Source: Streptomyces novaecaesareae | Lineage (GTDB): Bacteria; Actinomycetota; Actinomycetes; Streptomycetales; Streptomycetaceae | Assembly: GCF_000716875.1 (NCBI RefSeq) | Contig: NZ_JNWQ01000048.1 | Span: 1 to 53,490, forward strand | DNA length: 53,490 nt | Direction of reading: 5' to 3' | Shown: piece by piece, positions 35,791-45,222 of the stretch | Position numbering within the stretch: the first letter of the stretch is position 1 | Layout of the letters: each line of letters begins with the position of its first letter | The notes under the pieces: generated by a model | The model's database searches: none | The model's input: the letters and a program-made list of their open reading frames with translations, nothing else | Told to the model about the DNA's origin: nothing | Translations under genes and position numbers: made by a program

Positions 35791-36459
35791 TCATGTGAGT
35801 CCGGAGATGGCGTCGCCCAGGTAGGCGGCGCCCAGCACGGCCGGGACCGTGGTCAGGACCGCGGCGGCGTGGGTGGCAGTCCAGGCCCTCCACTCGCCGA
35901 GGAGCCGGGCGGAACGCTCCCCGCCGCGCAGACGGACCGCGAGCGGCAGGACTGCGCAGAGCGAACCGATCACCACCATCAGGGCCGCTGCCGCCGCCTC
36001 GGCTCCGGCGCCGGTCCCGGTGGCGGCGATCGAGGCGGCGCCGCCGACGGCCGGCAGCAGTGACCTCGGGCTGCGCCCGACGAGCGCGAGACCGAGGCCG
36101 GCGGACCTGGCGGCCGTGTAACGGTCGACCGCCTGCAACCAGCTCGGCGGAGCCGTGATGTGCCCCGCGCGTGGTCGGTCGTGCCACTGTCGCGCGGCGG
36201 CCAGCAGGAGGAGCACTCCCAGGACGAGCTTGACCCAGAACGACCAGGTGGGAACGGGCTGGGTCCGGTTCAACGCGCTGCCGGCCACCACGACGGCGGC
36301 CACCGGCGCGGCGAGGCCGAGCACCCAGCCGGCCGCGAAGGCGAGCCCGTTGGTCCGGCCGCGAGGGGTGGCCAGGATCAGGACCACGGTGATCAGCGGC
36401 AGCGGGCTGAACGCGACTGCCAGCGCCGAGGCCAGCATCGAACCGACCGCTTCACCCAT
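35791..36459 (-). CDS. GAP family (LysE-like) membrane protein
   Basis: 222 residues with six hydrophobic helices. The opening MLASALAVAFSPLPLITVVLIL is the typical LysE/GAP-family first helix with a Pro pair. GLAFAAGWVLGLAAPVAAVVVAG and ALVGRSPRSLLPAVG follow, and the protein ends AVLTTVPAVLGAAYLGDA. Actinobacterial GAP proteins are linked to lipid or small-molecule export. The start is ATG 36459. Convergent with the preceding frame-broken gene. Confidence 0.82.
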   Translation of the reverse strand: MGEAVGSMLASALAVAFSPLPLITVVLILATPRGRTNGLAFAAGWVLGLAAPVAAVVVAGSALNRTQPVPTWSFWVKLVLGVLLLLAAARQWHDRPRAGHITAPPSWLQAVDRYTAARSAGLGLALVGRSPRSLLPAVGGAASIAATGTGAGAEAAAAALMVVIGSLCAVLPLAVRLRGGERSARLLGEWRAWTATHAAAVLTTVPAVLGAAYLGDAISGLT

Positions 36460-36610
36460 CCCGGTTCCCGCCTTCCCGTCGCCGGGCGCACGTCCGCCAT
36501 TCAGCTACGGTGCGGCCCGGCGTGCACGGTCGACTCGGCCGTCCGGGTGAGGGGCGTGCGGGCCCGCGGGAGGGCGAGGCGGGCGGGGCGAGGACGGTGG
36601 CGAGGACGGG

Positions 36611-36645
36611 GGAGGCCGCCGCACCGGTGTGGTGCGGCGGCCTCC
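36611..36645 (-). terminator. argG terminator
   Basis: GGAGGCCGCCGCAC (36611-36624) pairs perfectly with GTGCGGCGGCCTCC (36632-36645), 7-base loop, 42 bases downstream of the argG stop on the - strand. Confidence 0.8.
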
Positions 36646-36686
36646 GTGCGTGGCAGTGGTGGACCCGTCGGGCCCACCCCAGTCCG

Positions 36687-38108
<1,422 letters not shown>

Positions 38109-38183
38109 CTATGACCCGCGCTGCGGGCCCCTGTTCAGCGATGTGTGACGGGATTCGGCGTATTCGATCCGATGCCCGAACTC

Positions 38184-38221
38184 TGGCATAGATTTGCAGA
38201 GTAATGCAAGAGCATGCGATC
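38184..38221 (-). promoter_or_regulatory. Tandem ARG-box candidates upstream of argG
   Basis: TGGCATAGATTTGCAGAG (38184-38201) and ATGCAAGAGCATGCGATC (38204-38221) are adjacent, with TTGCA/TGCAA as a dyad across them. The A/T-rich TGCA pattern and paired layout fit ArgR sites. They lie 85-120 bases upstream of argG. Confidence 0.55.
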
Positions 38222-38329
38222 GACTCGGCTGGGACTGCGGTGCGCGGGGGCGCGGTCCTGGTCGGTCGAGGGCGGGAGGGAAGGGGTTGAGAAGGGGGAG
38301 GGAAGGGGTTGAGGGAGGGGTGGGAAAGC

Positions 38330-38367
38330 GGGACGGGCCGGACTCATGTGCGGCTCCGGCCCGTCCC
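38330..38367 (-). terminator. Terminator of rhomboid-like gene
   Basis: GGGACGGGCCGGA (38330-38342) pairs perfectly with TCCGGCCCGTCCC (38355-38367), 12-base loop, 12 bases past the - strand stop. Confidence 0.75.
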
Positions 38368-38379
38368 ACGGGTGCGGTG

Positions 38380-39036
38380 TCAGCGCGGCAGGGGCGCGCG
38401 GGCCCGCAGCCAGGCCGTCCGGGAGGCGAGCACGCCGAGGCCGAGTGCGACCAGGTGCCCGGCGTCGGCCAGCTGCTGGTCGAACGCCCAGGCGGTGGCC
38501 AGGGCGAGGGCGAGCGCCGGCAGGCCGTAGCGGCGCAGCAGTACCGGGCCCCGGGCGAGCAGGCAGGCGCCGGTGGCGACCAGGCCGTAGCTGATGCCCA
38601 CGTCCCGGGCGCGGGAGAGCGCGCCGGGGATGTGGGCGGTCAGCATCACCCACATGGCGCCCTCGGTGAGCAGGGTGGCTCCCAGGTGCCCGAAGACGAA
38701 GACGGCGGCGGCCCGGGCCGGGCCCCAGCGCCACTCGGCCAGGCCCAGGACGACGGCGACCGCCGCGATGCCCGCCCAGGCCGGGACCCCGTCGACCACC
38801 AGCCCACTGGTGAACAGGGTCCACCACTTGCCAACTTCCATGTGGTGGATGTTGCTGCTGTTGTGCCGGACGAACCTGGCGCGCTCGGCGTGGCCCTGGC
38901 TGGCGAGCCAGGAGGCCGTCACGGTCAGCAGCAGGACGTACGCCGTGGTGAGCCGCAGGCGGGCGGCGGTTCTCAGGGCCCGGTGCCGGGCGACAGTGGG
39001 GCCGGTCGGTGTCCTCGTCCCGAGGCGGTCGCTCAT
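38380..39036 (-). CDS. Rhomboid-like membrane protein A
   Basis: 218 residues from ATG 39036. Six helices. Rhomboid-type residues: His117 in FGHLGATLL, Ser149 in VGISYGLVA (GxSx), His194 in DAGHLVALG. The loop NSSNIHHMEVGKWWTLFTSGL resembles the rhomboid L1 segment. It could be an intramembrane serine protease, although the GxSG glycine is Tyr. It is paralogous to the divergent gene at 39302. Substrate unknown. Confidence 0.75.
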   Translation of the reverse strand: MSDRLGTRTPTGPTVARHRALRTAARLRLTTAYVLLLTVTASWLASQGHAERARFVRHNSSNIHHMEVGKWWTLFTSGLVVDGVPAWAGIAAVAVVLGLAEWRWGPARAAAVFVFGHLGATLLTEGAMWVMLTAHIPGALSRARDVGISYGLVATGACLLARGPVLLRRYGLPALALALATAWAFDQQLADAGHLVALGLGVLASRTAWLRARAPLPR

Positions 39037-39301
39037 CGTGCCTGCTGCCCTTTGCTCTGTGGTTCCCGGTACCGGCACGCCCGGTGCGTGGCCGAGGAGG
39101 TCGTGGCCGGGAGGGTCGGATCGCCAGCGTACGTCAGCGGAGCGTGATCGTCGGGGCCCGCCGGCAGGCGGCAGGAGGGGCCGGATCACCCGTACGGGCC
39201 GCCGCGGCGGCGGGTGGTGGCGGGGCCGGGCCAGGGTGAGGAAGGAGCCCGGGAGGGGCCGGGGTAGGGAGGGACGGGGGAGGACGGTCGAGGAGGCGTC
39301 G

Positions 39302-40012
39302 ATGGCCGGCAGTACCGCCCGGGACTCCGGGGCGCATCGGAGGCCCCGGTGGTCGCGTGCCGCCCACACGGTGTGGGCCTACGTTCGGCGCGCGCCGGGG
39401 ACGTACACCTGGCTGGCGATCCTGCTCGTCACCACGCAGGTCATCCGGCACGTCGACCCGGTGACCGCCGACCGCATCCTGGAGCGGCGTTCGACCAATC
39501 TGCACCACCTGCAGGTCTCGCCGGTCCGCGTGCTGGTGACCAGCGCGCTGTGGATCGCGGGCGGCGGGTGGGTGTTCTACTTCCTGCTCTACAACCTCTT
39601 CCACGTACCCGCCGAGCGCTGGCTGGGCACGCTGCGCTGGATCTCGGTGGCGATGCTCGCCCACGTCGGCGCGACCTACCTCAGTGAGGGCGTGCTCGGC
39701 TGGGCGATCCACCGCGGTCTCGCCCCGCCGAAGGCCGTCTACACCCTGGACTACGGAGTCAGTTACGCGCTCGCCGGGGTGGTCGCGGTGCTCACCTACC
39801 TGATCGTGCGGCCCTGGCGCTACCTGTACGCGGTCGGGGTGCTGGTCGTCTACGGCCTGGGTGTCCAGCGGAGCCGGGACTACACCAGCATCGGCCACTT
39901 GAGCGCGGCGCTGATCGGGTTCGCCTGCTACCCGCTGACCCGGGAGCGCCCGGGTTCGTTCGACCCGGTCGACTCCGCGCGGAGGAGTTGGCGCCGGGTG
40001 CGCGGGCACTGA
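39302..40012 (+). CDS. Rhomboid-like membrane protein B
   Basis: 236 residues from ATG 39302, five bases after GAGGAGG. Matching residues are His121 in LAHVGATYLSEG, Ser154 in YGVSYALAG and His199 in SIGHLSAAL. STNLHHLQVSPVRVLVTSAL parallels the L1-like loop of protein A. An extended basic N-terminus (1-33) precedes the first helix. The divergent paralogue pair shares a 265-base regulatory gap. Same doubt over activity as for A. Confidence 0.75.
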   Translation: MAGSTARDSGAHRRPRWSRAAHTVWAYVRRAPGTYTWLAILLVTTQVIRHVDPVTADRILERRSTNLHHLQVSPVRVLVTSALWIAGGGWVFYFLLYNLFHVPAERWLGTLRWISVAMLAHVGATYLSEGVLGWAIHRGLAPPKAVYTLDYGVSYALAGVVAVLTYLIVRPWRYLYAVGVLVVYGLGVQRSRDYTSIGHLSAALIGFACYPLTRERPGSFDPVDSARRSWRRVRGH

Positions 40013-40031
40013 TCGGCGGGGAACCGTCCGG

Positions 40032-40919
40032 TCAGCCGGTGTGCTGCTCGGTGCGGGGCCTGCGGAGGTAGGCGTCCAGTGGCGGGCCCTGGGCCAGCAC
40101 CGCCCCGGCCGTGATGGCGAAGGTGACGGCGGCGCAGAGCGCGATCAGCCAGGACAGCACCATCAGGACCAGGCCCAGCGAACCGTACTGGGCCAGCGCG
40201 CGGTTCAGCGCGGCCGGCATGTAGACCCTGGCGCTGAACGACATCGCGGTGACCGCCGCCGCGGTGAGCACGGCGCCCGGAAGCAGCGGCAGCCAGCCGA
40301 TCCGCGCGCTCAGCAGGAGGTGGGTGGTCCACCACCACAAAGTGACGGACGCGGCGAAGGTGAGTGGCAGGCCCAACCAGAGGCCGGTGCCGAAGCCGTC
40401 CCGAAGCGGGCCCTGCAGGACCAGCGCGGCCACCCAGGCGACGATCCACAGCAGCCACCGCCACGCCGCCACCCGGGTGCCGGCCTTCGGCAACAGCCAG
40501 GCGCGCTCGCAGACCCGGGCGACGGCGCGGCTGCAGCTGGTCGCGGACACCAGCGCCATGAGGACGCCGATGATGCCGGTGGTCTGCCGCAAGTCCCCGG
40601 CGCCGCGCAGGGCCTGCTGCAGCTGCTCCTCCGAGGTGCCCTTGAGGCCGAACACCGTGCGCAGTGAGTCGAGCAGTTGGTCCCGTACGGCGGGGGGAGC
40701 GAAGGCGGCCACAGCGAACAGCAGCGGGATCAGGGTGAGGAACGTCTGGGCGGCCAATCGGGTGGCGGCGTCCAGCAGGGCAGGAGAGAACAGGCGGGCC
40801 GTCAGCTCGGTAATCACCGGGAAGTGCCGCTCGGCCTCGGCCCGTGCCCGCTCGAAGCGGGTGCGCTGCCGGGCCAGCCGCTTCCGCCAGCGGTCCGCGG
40901 CCTCCTTCGCCGACGTCAT
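40032..40919 (-). CDS. YihY/BrkB family membrane protein
   Basis: 295 residues from ATG 40919. A charged N-terminal coiled segment (1-45) is followed by six helices. AAQTFLTLIPLLFAVAAF, GIIGVLMALVSATSCSRAVARV and YGSLGLVLMVLSWLIALCAAV are typical YihY/BrkB features. Earlier labels as ribonuclease BN or virulence factor are not well supported. Function unknown, possibly envelope-related transport. Confidence 0.87.
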   Translation of the reverse strand: MTSAKEAADRWRKRLARQRTRFERARAEAERHFPVITELTARLFSPALLDAATRLAAQTFLTLIPLLFAVAAFAPPAVRDQLLDSLRTVFGLKGTSEEQLQQALRGAGDLRQTTGIIGVLMALVSATSCSRAVARVCERAWLLPKAGTRVAAWRWLLWIVAWVAALVLQGPLRDGFGTGLWLGLPLTFAASVTLWWWTTHLLLSARIGWLPLLPGAVLTAAAVTAMSFSARVYMPAALNRALAQYGSLGLVLMVLSWLIALCAAVTFAITAGAVLAQGPPLDAYLRRPRTEQHTG

Positions 40920-40987
40920 CCCTCGGTCCTCCCGCTCGCTCGGACCGCTCGCCCCCTCGGCTGCCCGATCGGCTGACGGCTTGCCCC

Positions 40988-41030
40988 GTCGGTGCCCGGC
41001 CCGCTCGCGTTGAGCGGGCCGGGCACCGAC
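40988..41030 (-). terminator. 19-base-stem terminator
   Basis: A perfect 19-base inverted repeat, arms 40988-41006 and 41012-41030 with a 5-base loop, 12 bases past the - strand VOC stop. The longest hairpin in the window. Confidence 0.88.
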
Positions 41031-41042
41031 TGAGGGCGGGTG

Positions 41043-41426
41043 CTACTTCGTGGGCCTCTCGGCCACGCAGAGGATGTTTCCTTCGCTGTCCTTGAACCAG
41101 GCCGCACGCAGGCCGTCACTGCCCTCGGCGATGCCGTCGACGGTCTTCAGACCGGGGAAGTCGTACTCCTCGAAGGTGATGCCGCGCGCGCGGAGTGCCG
41201 ACATCTCGCCGTCGAGGTCGGCGACCTTGAAGCTGGCCAGGGTGTGCGCGGCCTGGCCACCGCTCGGTGTCTGGTACATGCCGAACAAGGTGCCGCCGCT
41301 CTCGAAGGTGAGATCCTCCGGGGTCTCCTCGACGAGCTTCAGGCCCAGGGTGTCGGTGTAGAAGGCCTTGGCCCGCGCCAGATCGGCGGCAGGAATCATG
41401 GCCAGCACCGGTGCGTCTCCCAGCAT
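41043..41426 (-). CDS. VOC family (glyoxalase-like) protein
   Basis: 127 residues from ATG 41426. Two beta-alpha-beta-beta-beta modules: APVLAMIPAADLARAKAFYTD, TLGLKLVEETPEDLTFESG; then SFKVADLDGEMSALRARGITFEE and AAWFKDSEGNILCVAERP. The closing DSEGNILCV matches VOC enzymes and resistance proteins that bind metal through the modules. No pathway context is present. Confidence 0.87.
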   Translation of the reverse strand: MLGDAPVLAMIPAADLARAKAFYTDTLGLKLVEETPEDLTFESGGTLFGMYQTPSGGQAAHTLASFKVADLDGEMSALRARGITFEEYDFPGLKTVDGIAEGSDGLRAAWFKDSEGNILCVAERPTK

Positions 41427-41669
41427 GGTGATTCGCCTCCTCCTCTCCAGGCTAGGTAGGTCGGGGTGGGGGTGCCCACGGCAGCGGTCCGCCCGATCCG
41501 TGGCGTGCTCGGGGCGTGGCTGGGAGTCACGAGGGGAAGTCGGCGGCACGGGTCGTGACGGAGGGGGCGAGGCGAGGCGGTGACCGGCCCGTTCGGCAGG
41601 GCGCTATCCTCGCCCAGGCGTACCGGCGCGGAGTAACCGGTTTTCGGAGCCGAGAAGGGGGCGGGTGCG

Positions 41670-42320
41670 GTGGAACGGGTGCCGGACGAGGACGGTCTGG
41701 ACGGGCTGCGCCCGCTGCTGGAGGCGCCGGACGCCGTGCTGGGCTACGAGCCGAACGCCCCCGAGCACGGCTTCGCGGACGGCTGCTGGGTGCTGCACAC
41801 GCTGCGGGTGGACGGGCAGCGGGTGTGCTGGTCCGAGGCCCTGGCGGGCGCCGGGCGACAGCTCGCGGACTGGCCGGGCACCCTGTCGAACCTGGTGTTC
41901 GACGAGCGTGTCAGGCCGGCGGGCGAGGTCGAGTGGCCGCAGCTCGGGGCGCCGGACCGCGACTGCCTGGCCCGGCTGGTGGAAGTGCTCGCCCGGCACA
42001 GCGCCGACGGGCCGGGGACGGCCTGCTGCTTCGCCTCGGCGGCGATCGAGGACCTGCTGGAACCGGTCGAGGCCCACCGCGGGCGCCTGGACGAGGCGGT
42101 GGCCCACCACGACGCAGACCCTTCGGGGTGCCGGTTCCCCGCGCACTGGTGGCCATCGGACCGCTCCTGGTTCGTCCTGACCAACTATGACCTCAACGCC
42201 ACCGAGGTCTTCGGCCCGCCCGCCCTGATCGCCGACCTGCTCGCCGACACCGAGCTGGAGGCCGTCCGTCACCCGCGCATCGTGGATGTGGCTCCCGGGC
42301 GGCCACGGTGGCCGGCGTGA
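41670..42320 (+). CDS. Protein of unknown function
   Basis: 216 residues from GTG 41670 after AAGGGGG. No recognised domain. Features are a GYEPNAPEHGFADGCWVLHTL start, Trp-rich core (CRFPAHWWPSDRSWFVLTNYDLNA) and C-terminal helix FGPPALIADLLADTELEAV. The Trp/Tyr-containing core and no membrane helix suggest a compact soluble protein. The 14-base tandem repeat begins at its stop. Confidence 0.72.
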   Translation: MERVPDEDGLDGLRPLLEAPDAVLGYEPNAPEHGFADGCWVLHTLRVDGQRVCWSEALAGAGRQLADWPGTLSNLVFDERVRPAGEVEWPQLGAPDRDCLARLVEVLARHSADGPGTACCFASAAIEDLLEPVEAHRGRLDEAVAHHDADPSGCRFPAHWWPSDRSWFVLTNYDLNATEVFGPPALIADLLADTELEAVRHPRIVDVAPGRPRWPA

Positions 42321-42374
42321 CCCAGCAGGGATGACGCAGCAGGGATGACCCAGTAAGGGCGACTGAGCAGGGGT
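42319..42374. repeat. 14-base tandem repeat, 4 copies
   Basis: GACCCAGCAGGGAT, GACGCAGCAGGGAT, GACCCAGTAAGGGC and GACTGAGCAGGGGT run in direct succession. The first two bases are the last two of the upstream stop codon. Confidence 0.85.
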
Positions 42375-42481
42375 GGTCGGACGGCCCGAGGGCCGGTGGT
42401 GGGGCTGGGGCGTCCATGCCCGGCACCGGGGCGACGCGGAATTCGGTGGCCGGGCGGAGCCGTCGCCGGGAGGATGCGGGC

Positions 42482-43273
42482 ATGCGCACCTTCGAAGAGC
42501 TGATCGCCGAGGCCGAGGCCGTGTCCGTGGACGGCTGGGACTTCTCATGGCTGGACGGCCGGGCCACCGAAGAGCGCCCCTCGTGGGGCTACCAGCGGCT
42601 GCTGTCCGAGCGGTTGGGCACGGCGACGGCGGCCCTGGACGTCCAGACCGGCGGCGGTGAGGTGCTGGCCGGTGCCCTGCGGCTCGCCGGAGAGCTTGGC
42701 CGCGCCGAGCCGCACGGACGCCGTCCGGCCGTCGTGGCGGCGACCGAGTCCTGGCCGCCGAACCTGGCCCGCGCCACGCGGCTGCTGAACCCGCTGGGCG
42801 CGGTGGTCGTCGCGGACCCGGACGAGCCGCCGCTGCCCTTCGCGGACGAGGCCTTCGACCTGGTCAGCAGCCGACACCCGGTGCGGGCCTGGTGGACGGA
42901 GATCGCCCGGGTGCTGCGGCCCGGCGGCAGCTACTTCGCCCAGCACGTCGGTCCGGCGTCCGTCTTCGAGCTGGTCGAGTACTTCCTCGGGCCGCAGCCG
43001 CAGGCGCGCGCGGGCCGTCGCCCCGAGGTCGAGAGCGCCGAGGCCCGGGAGGCCGGGCTGGAGGTGGTGGACCTGCGTTCCGAGCGGTTGCGGATGGAGT
43101 TCCGCGACATCGGCGCGGTGGTGTACTTCCTGCGCAAGGTGATCTGGATGGTCCCGGGCTTCACCGTGGCCGCCCACCTCGACCGGCTGCGTGAGCTGGA
43201 CGCGCGGATCCGCGCCGAGGGGCCGTTCGTCGCCCACTCGGCGCGGTTCCTGATCGAGGCTCGGAAGCCTTAG
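42482..43273 (+). CDS. SAM-dependent methyltransferase
   Basis: 263 residues from ATG 42482 behind GGGAGGA. The Rossmann core has ALDVQTGGGEVLAGAL as motif I, LPFADEAFDLVSSRHPVRAWWTEIARVLRPGGSYF (read in parts) covering motifs II-IV. The C-terminal part LRMEFRDIGAVVYFLRKVIW is seen in Methyltransf_11 proteins of actinobacteria. The classical DxGxG of motif I is altered to DVQTGGG. Substrate unknown. Convergent with the ABC-F gene. Confidence 0.84.
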   Translation: MRTFEELIAEAEAVSVDGWDFSWLDGRATEERPSWGYQRLLSERLGTATAALDVQTGGGEVLAGALRLAGELGRAEPHGRRPAVVAATESWPPNLARATRLLNPLGAVVVADPDEPPLPFADEAFDLVSSRHPVRAWWTEIARVLRPGGSYFAQHVGPASVFELVEYFLGPQPQARAGRRPEVESAEAREAGLEVVDLRSERLRMEFRDIGAVVYFLRKVIWMVPGFTVAAHLDRLRELDARIRAEGPFVAHSARFLIEARKP

Positions 43274-43310
43274 GACCCGAGCCGCACTACGCCCGCCGCA
43301 GCACGCGTGC

Positions 43311-44912
43311 CTACGCCCGGACGACCAGGTCCAGGTAGGAGTCGTGCCAGAGGTCCTCGTCGCCGTCCGGCAGGAGCAGGACGCGGTCGGGGCGGAGGGC
43401 CTCGATGGCGCCCGGGTCGTGGGTGACCATCACGATCGCGCCCGGGTAGGTGCCGACCGCGCCGAGGACCTCGGTGCGGGAGGCCGGATCCAGGTTGTTG
43501 GTGGGCTCGTCCAGGAGCAGGACGTTGGCACCGGAGTGGACCAGGCCCGCCAGGGCGAGGCGGGTCTTCTCCCCGCCGGACAGGACTCCGGCGGGCTTGT
43601 CGGCGTCGTCGCCCCGCAAGAGGAACGCGCCGAGCACGTGCCGGAGTTCGCCGTCGCCGAGGCCGGGTGCGGCCTGGGCGAGGTTGTCCCGGACGCTGCG
43701 GGCCGGGTCGAGGGTGTCGTGCTCCTGGGCGAAGTAGCCGAGCCGCAGCCCCGGTCCGGGCACGACCCGGCCCGAGTCGGGGCTCTCCTGCCCGGCCAGG
43801 ATCCGCAACAGGGTGGTCTTGCCGGCGCCGTTGAGGCCGAGCACGACCAGTCGGCTGCCCCGGTCCACGGCCAGGTCGAGGCCGGTCAGCACCGGCCGGC
43901 CGGCGTAGGACTTGCTGAGGCTGATCGCACCGAGCGGCATCCGGCCGCAGGGGGCGGGTTCGGGCAGCCGGATCCGGGCGGTGCGCTCGGCCTGCCGGAC
44001 GGGTTCGAGCTCGGCGAGCATCCGGTCGGCGCGCCGGGCCATGCTGCGGGCGGTGGTCGCGGTGGCGACGTTGGCCCGCATCCGGTCGGCTTGGGCGTGC
44101 AGCGCGGCGGCCTTGCGTTCGGCGTTGGCGCGTTCCCGGGTTCGGCGGCGCTCGTCGGCGGCGCGCTGGGTGAGGTAGGCCTGCCAACCGGTGTTGTGGA
44201 CGTCGATCGCGGCGCGCTGCGGGTCCAGGTGGAAGACCCGGTTGACGGTCTCCTCCAGCAGGCCGAGGTCGTGGCTGATCAGCACGACCCCGCCCTGGTG
44301 GGCGGTGAGGAAGCCGCGCAGCCAGGTGACGGCGTCGGCGTCCAGGTGGTTGGTCGGCTCGTCCAGCAGCAGGGTGTGGTGGTCGGCGAACAGGATCCGG
44401 GCCAGTTCGACCCGGCGGCGCTGGCCGCCGGAGAGCGTGCCGACGGGGGAGCCCATCACCCGGGCGGGCAGGCCGAGCCCGGCCGCGACCCGGGCGGCCT
44501 CGGCCTCGGCCGCGTAGCCGCCCCGGGCCTGGAAGGCCGCCTCGGCGCGCGCGTACCCGTCCATCGCCCGATGCTGCTCCGCCGGGGAGCCCGCCGAGGC
44601 CATCGCCTCCTCGGCGGCGCGCAGTGCGCGGACGGCGGTGTCCAGGCCGCGGGCGGACAGGATGCGGTCGGTGAGGGTGACGGCCGGGTCGGCGGTGCGG
44701 GAGTCCTGCGGGAGGTAGCCGACGGCCCCGGTCCGGGTGACCGTTCCGGCGGCGGGCGCCGACTGCCCGGCGAGGGTGGCGAGCAGGGTGGTCTTGCCGG
44801 CGCCGTTGCGGCCGACCAGGCCGATCCGGTCGCCGGGGGCGACGTGCAGGGTGACGTCGGACAACAGCAGACGGGCGCCGACGCGCACGTCGACACCACG
44901 GGTGGTGATCAT
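43311..44912 (-). CDS. ABC-F family ATPase (ribosome-protection type)
   Basis: 533 residues from ATG 44912. Two ABC domains, no membrane part. Domain 1: Walker A GRNGAGKTTL, signature LSGGQRRRVELAR, Walker B LLLDEPTNHLD. Domain 2: GLNGAGKTTLL, LSGGEKTRLALAGL, LLLDEPTNNLD. The linker between them (about 240-320) is charged and helical, the part that reaches the ribosomal P site and peptidyl-transferase centre. Length and order fit ABC-F proteins that free ribosomes from lincosamides, macrolides or pleuromutilins. A leader ORF and hairpin precede it. Confidence 0.92.
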   Translation of the reverse strand: MITTRGVDVRVGARLLLSDVTLHVAPGDRIGLVGRNGAGKTTLLATLAGQSAPAAGTVTRTGAVGYLPQDSRTADPAVTLTDRILSARGLDTAVRALRAAEEAMASAGSPAEQHRAMDGYARAEAAFQARGGYAAEAEAARVAAGLGLPARVMGSPVGTLSGGQRRRVELARILFADHHTLLLDEPTNHLDADAVTWLRGFLTAHQGGVVLISHDLGLLEETVNRVFHLDPQRAAIDVHNTGWQAYLTQRAADERRRTRERANAERKAAALHAQADRMRANVATATTARSMARRADRMLAELEPVRQAERTARIRLPEPAPCGRMPLGAISLSKSYAGRPVLTGLDLAVDRGSRLVVLGLNGAGKTTLLRILAGQESPDSGRVVPGPGLRLGYFAQEHDTLDPARSVRDNLAQAAPGLGDGELRHVLGAFLLRGDDADKPAGVLSGGEKTRLALAGLVHSGANVLLLDEPTNNLDPASRTEVLGAVGTYPGAIVMVTHDPGAIEALRPDRVLLLPDGDEDLWHDSYLDLVVRA

Positions 44913-44930
44913 GGGATAACGCTCCGAAAC

Positions 44931-44973
44931 AGCTGACGGACACACGGGTGGCGTGGAGGCGGGTCCGTCAGCT
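44931..44973 (-). promoter_or_regulatory. Attenuator-like hairpin in the ABC-F leader
   Basis: AGCTGACGGAC (44931-44941) and GTCCGTCAGCT (44963-44973) form a perfect 11-base stem with a 21-base loop, on the - strand transcript between the leader ORF and the ABC-F start. The first arm overlaps the leader stop codon. Confidence 0.75.
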
Positions 44974-44995
44974 AGGAAATTCGGGGCGTAGACAT
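44972..44995 (-). CDS. Seven-codon leader peptide (MSTPRIS) upstream of ABC-F
   Basis: ATG-TCT-ACG-CCC-CGA-ATT-TCC-TAG on the - strand. It ends where the 11-base hairpin begins. TCT and ATT are unusual codons for this genome. GGTGG lies five bases upstream. A TATGGT at 45003-45008 would put the transcript start next to this ATG, so it may be leaderless. The layout is that of drug-sensing ribosome-mediated attenuation. Translation is not shown by sequence alone. Confidence 0.6.
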   Translation of the reverse strand: MSTPRIS

Positions 44996-45022
44996 GCGGG
45001 CCACCATAGCGGGCGCCCCGGA

Positions 45023-45069
45023 GCGGCCGCATCCGAATTAAGCGGCCGCACGTCGAAGGGGCGGCCGCA
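45023..45069. repeat. Three GCGGCCGCA repeats at 19-base period
   Basis: GCGGCCGCA at 45023-45031, 45042-45050 and 45061-45069, exactly 19 bases apart, in the divergent gap between ABC-F and ATP-grasp genes. The core GCGGCCGC is itself palindromic. A TTAATT A/T block sits between copies 1 and 2 on the - strand. Confidence 0.8.
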
Positions 45070-45222
45070 GTCGATGGAGCGATCGCGTTCGAACGACCGT
45101 TGGTACGCAGGGAAGGGGCGCCTGGCGCGGCCCGGCACGGCGCGGGTTTCGGCCACGGCCCGCGGCCGATGGCGCACCGGGCCGTCTTGTCGCTGTCGCG
45201 CCACAGCCGCTTCCATGGCCGG

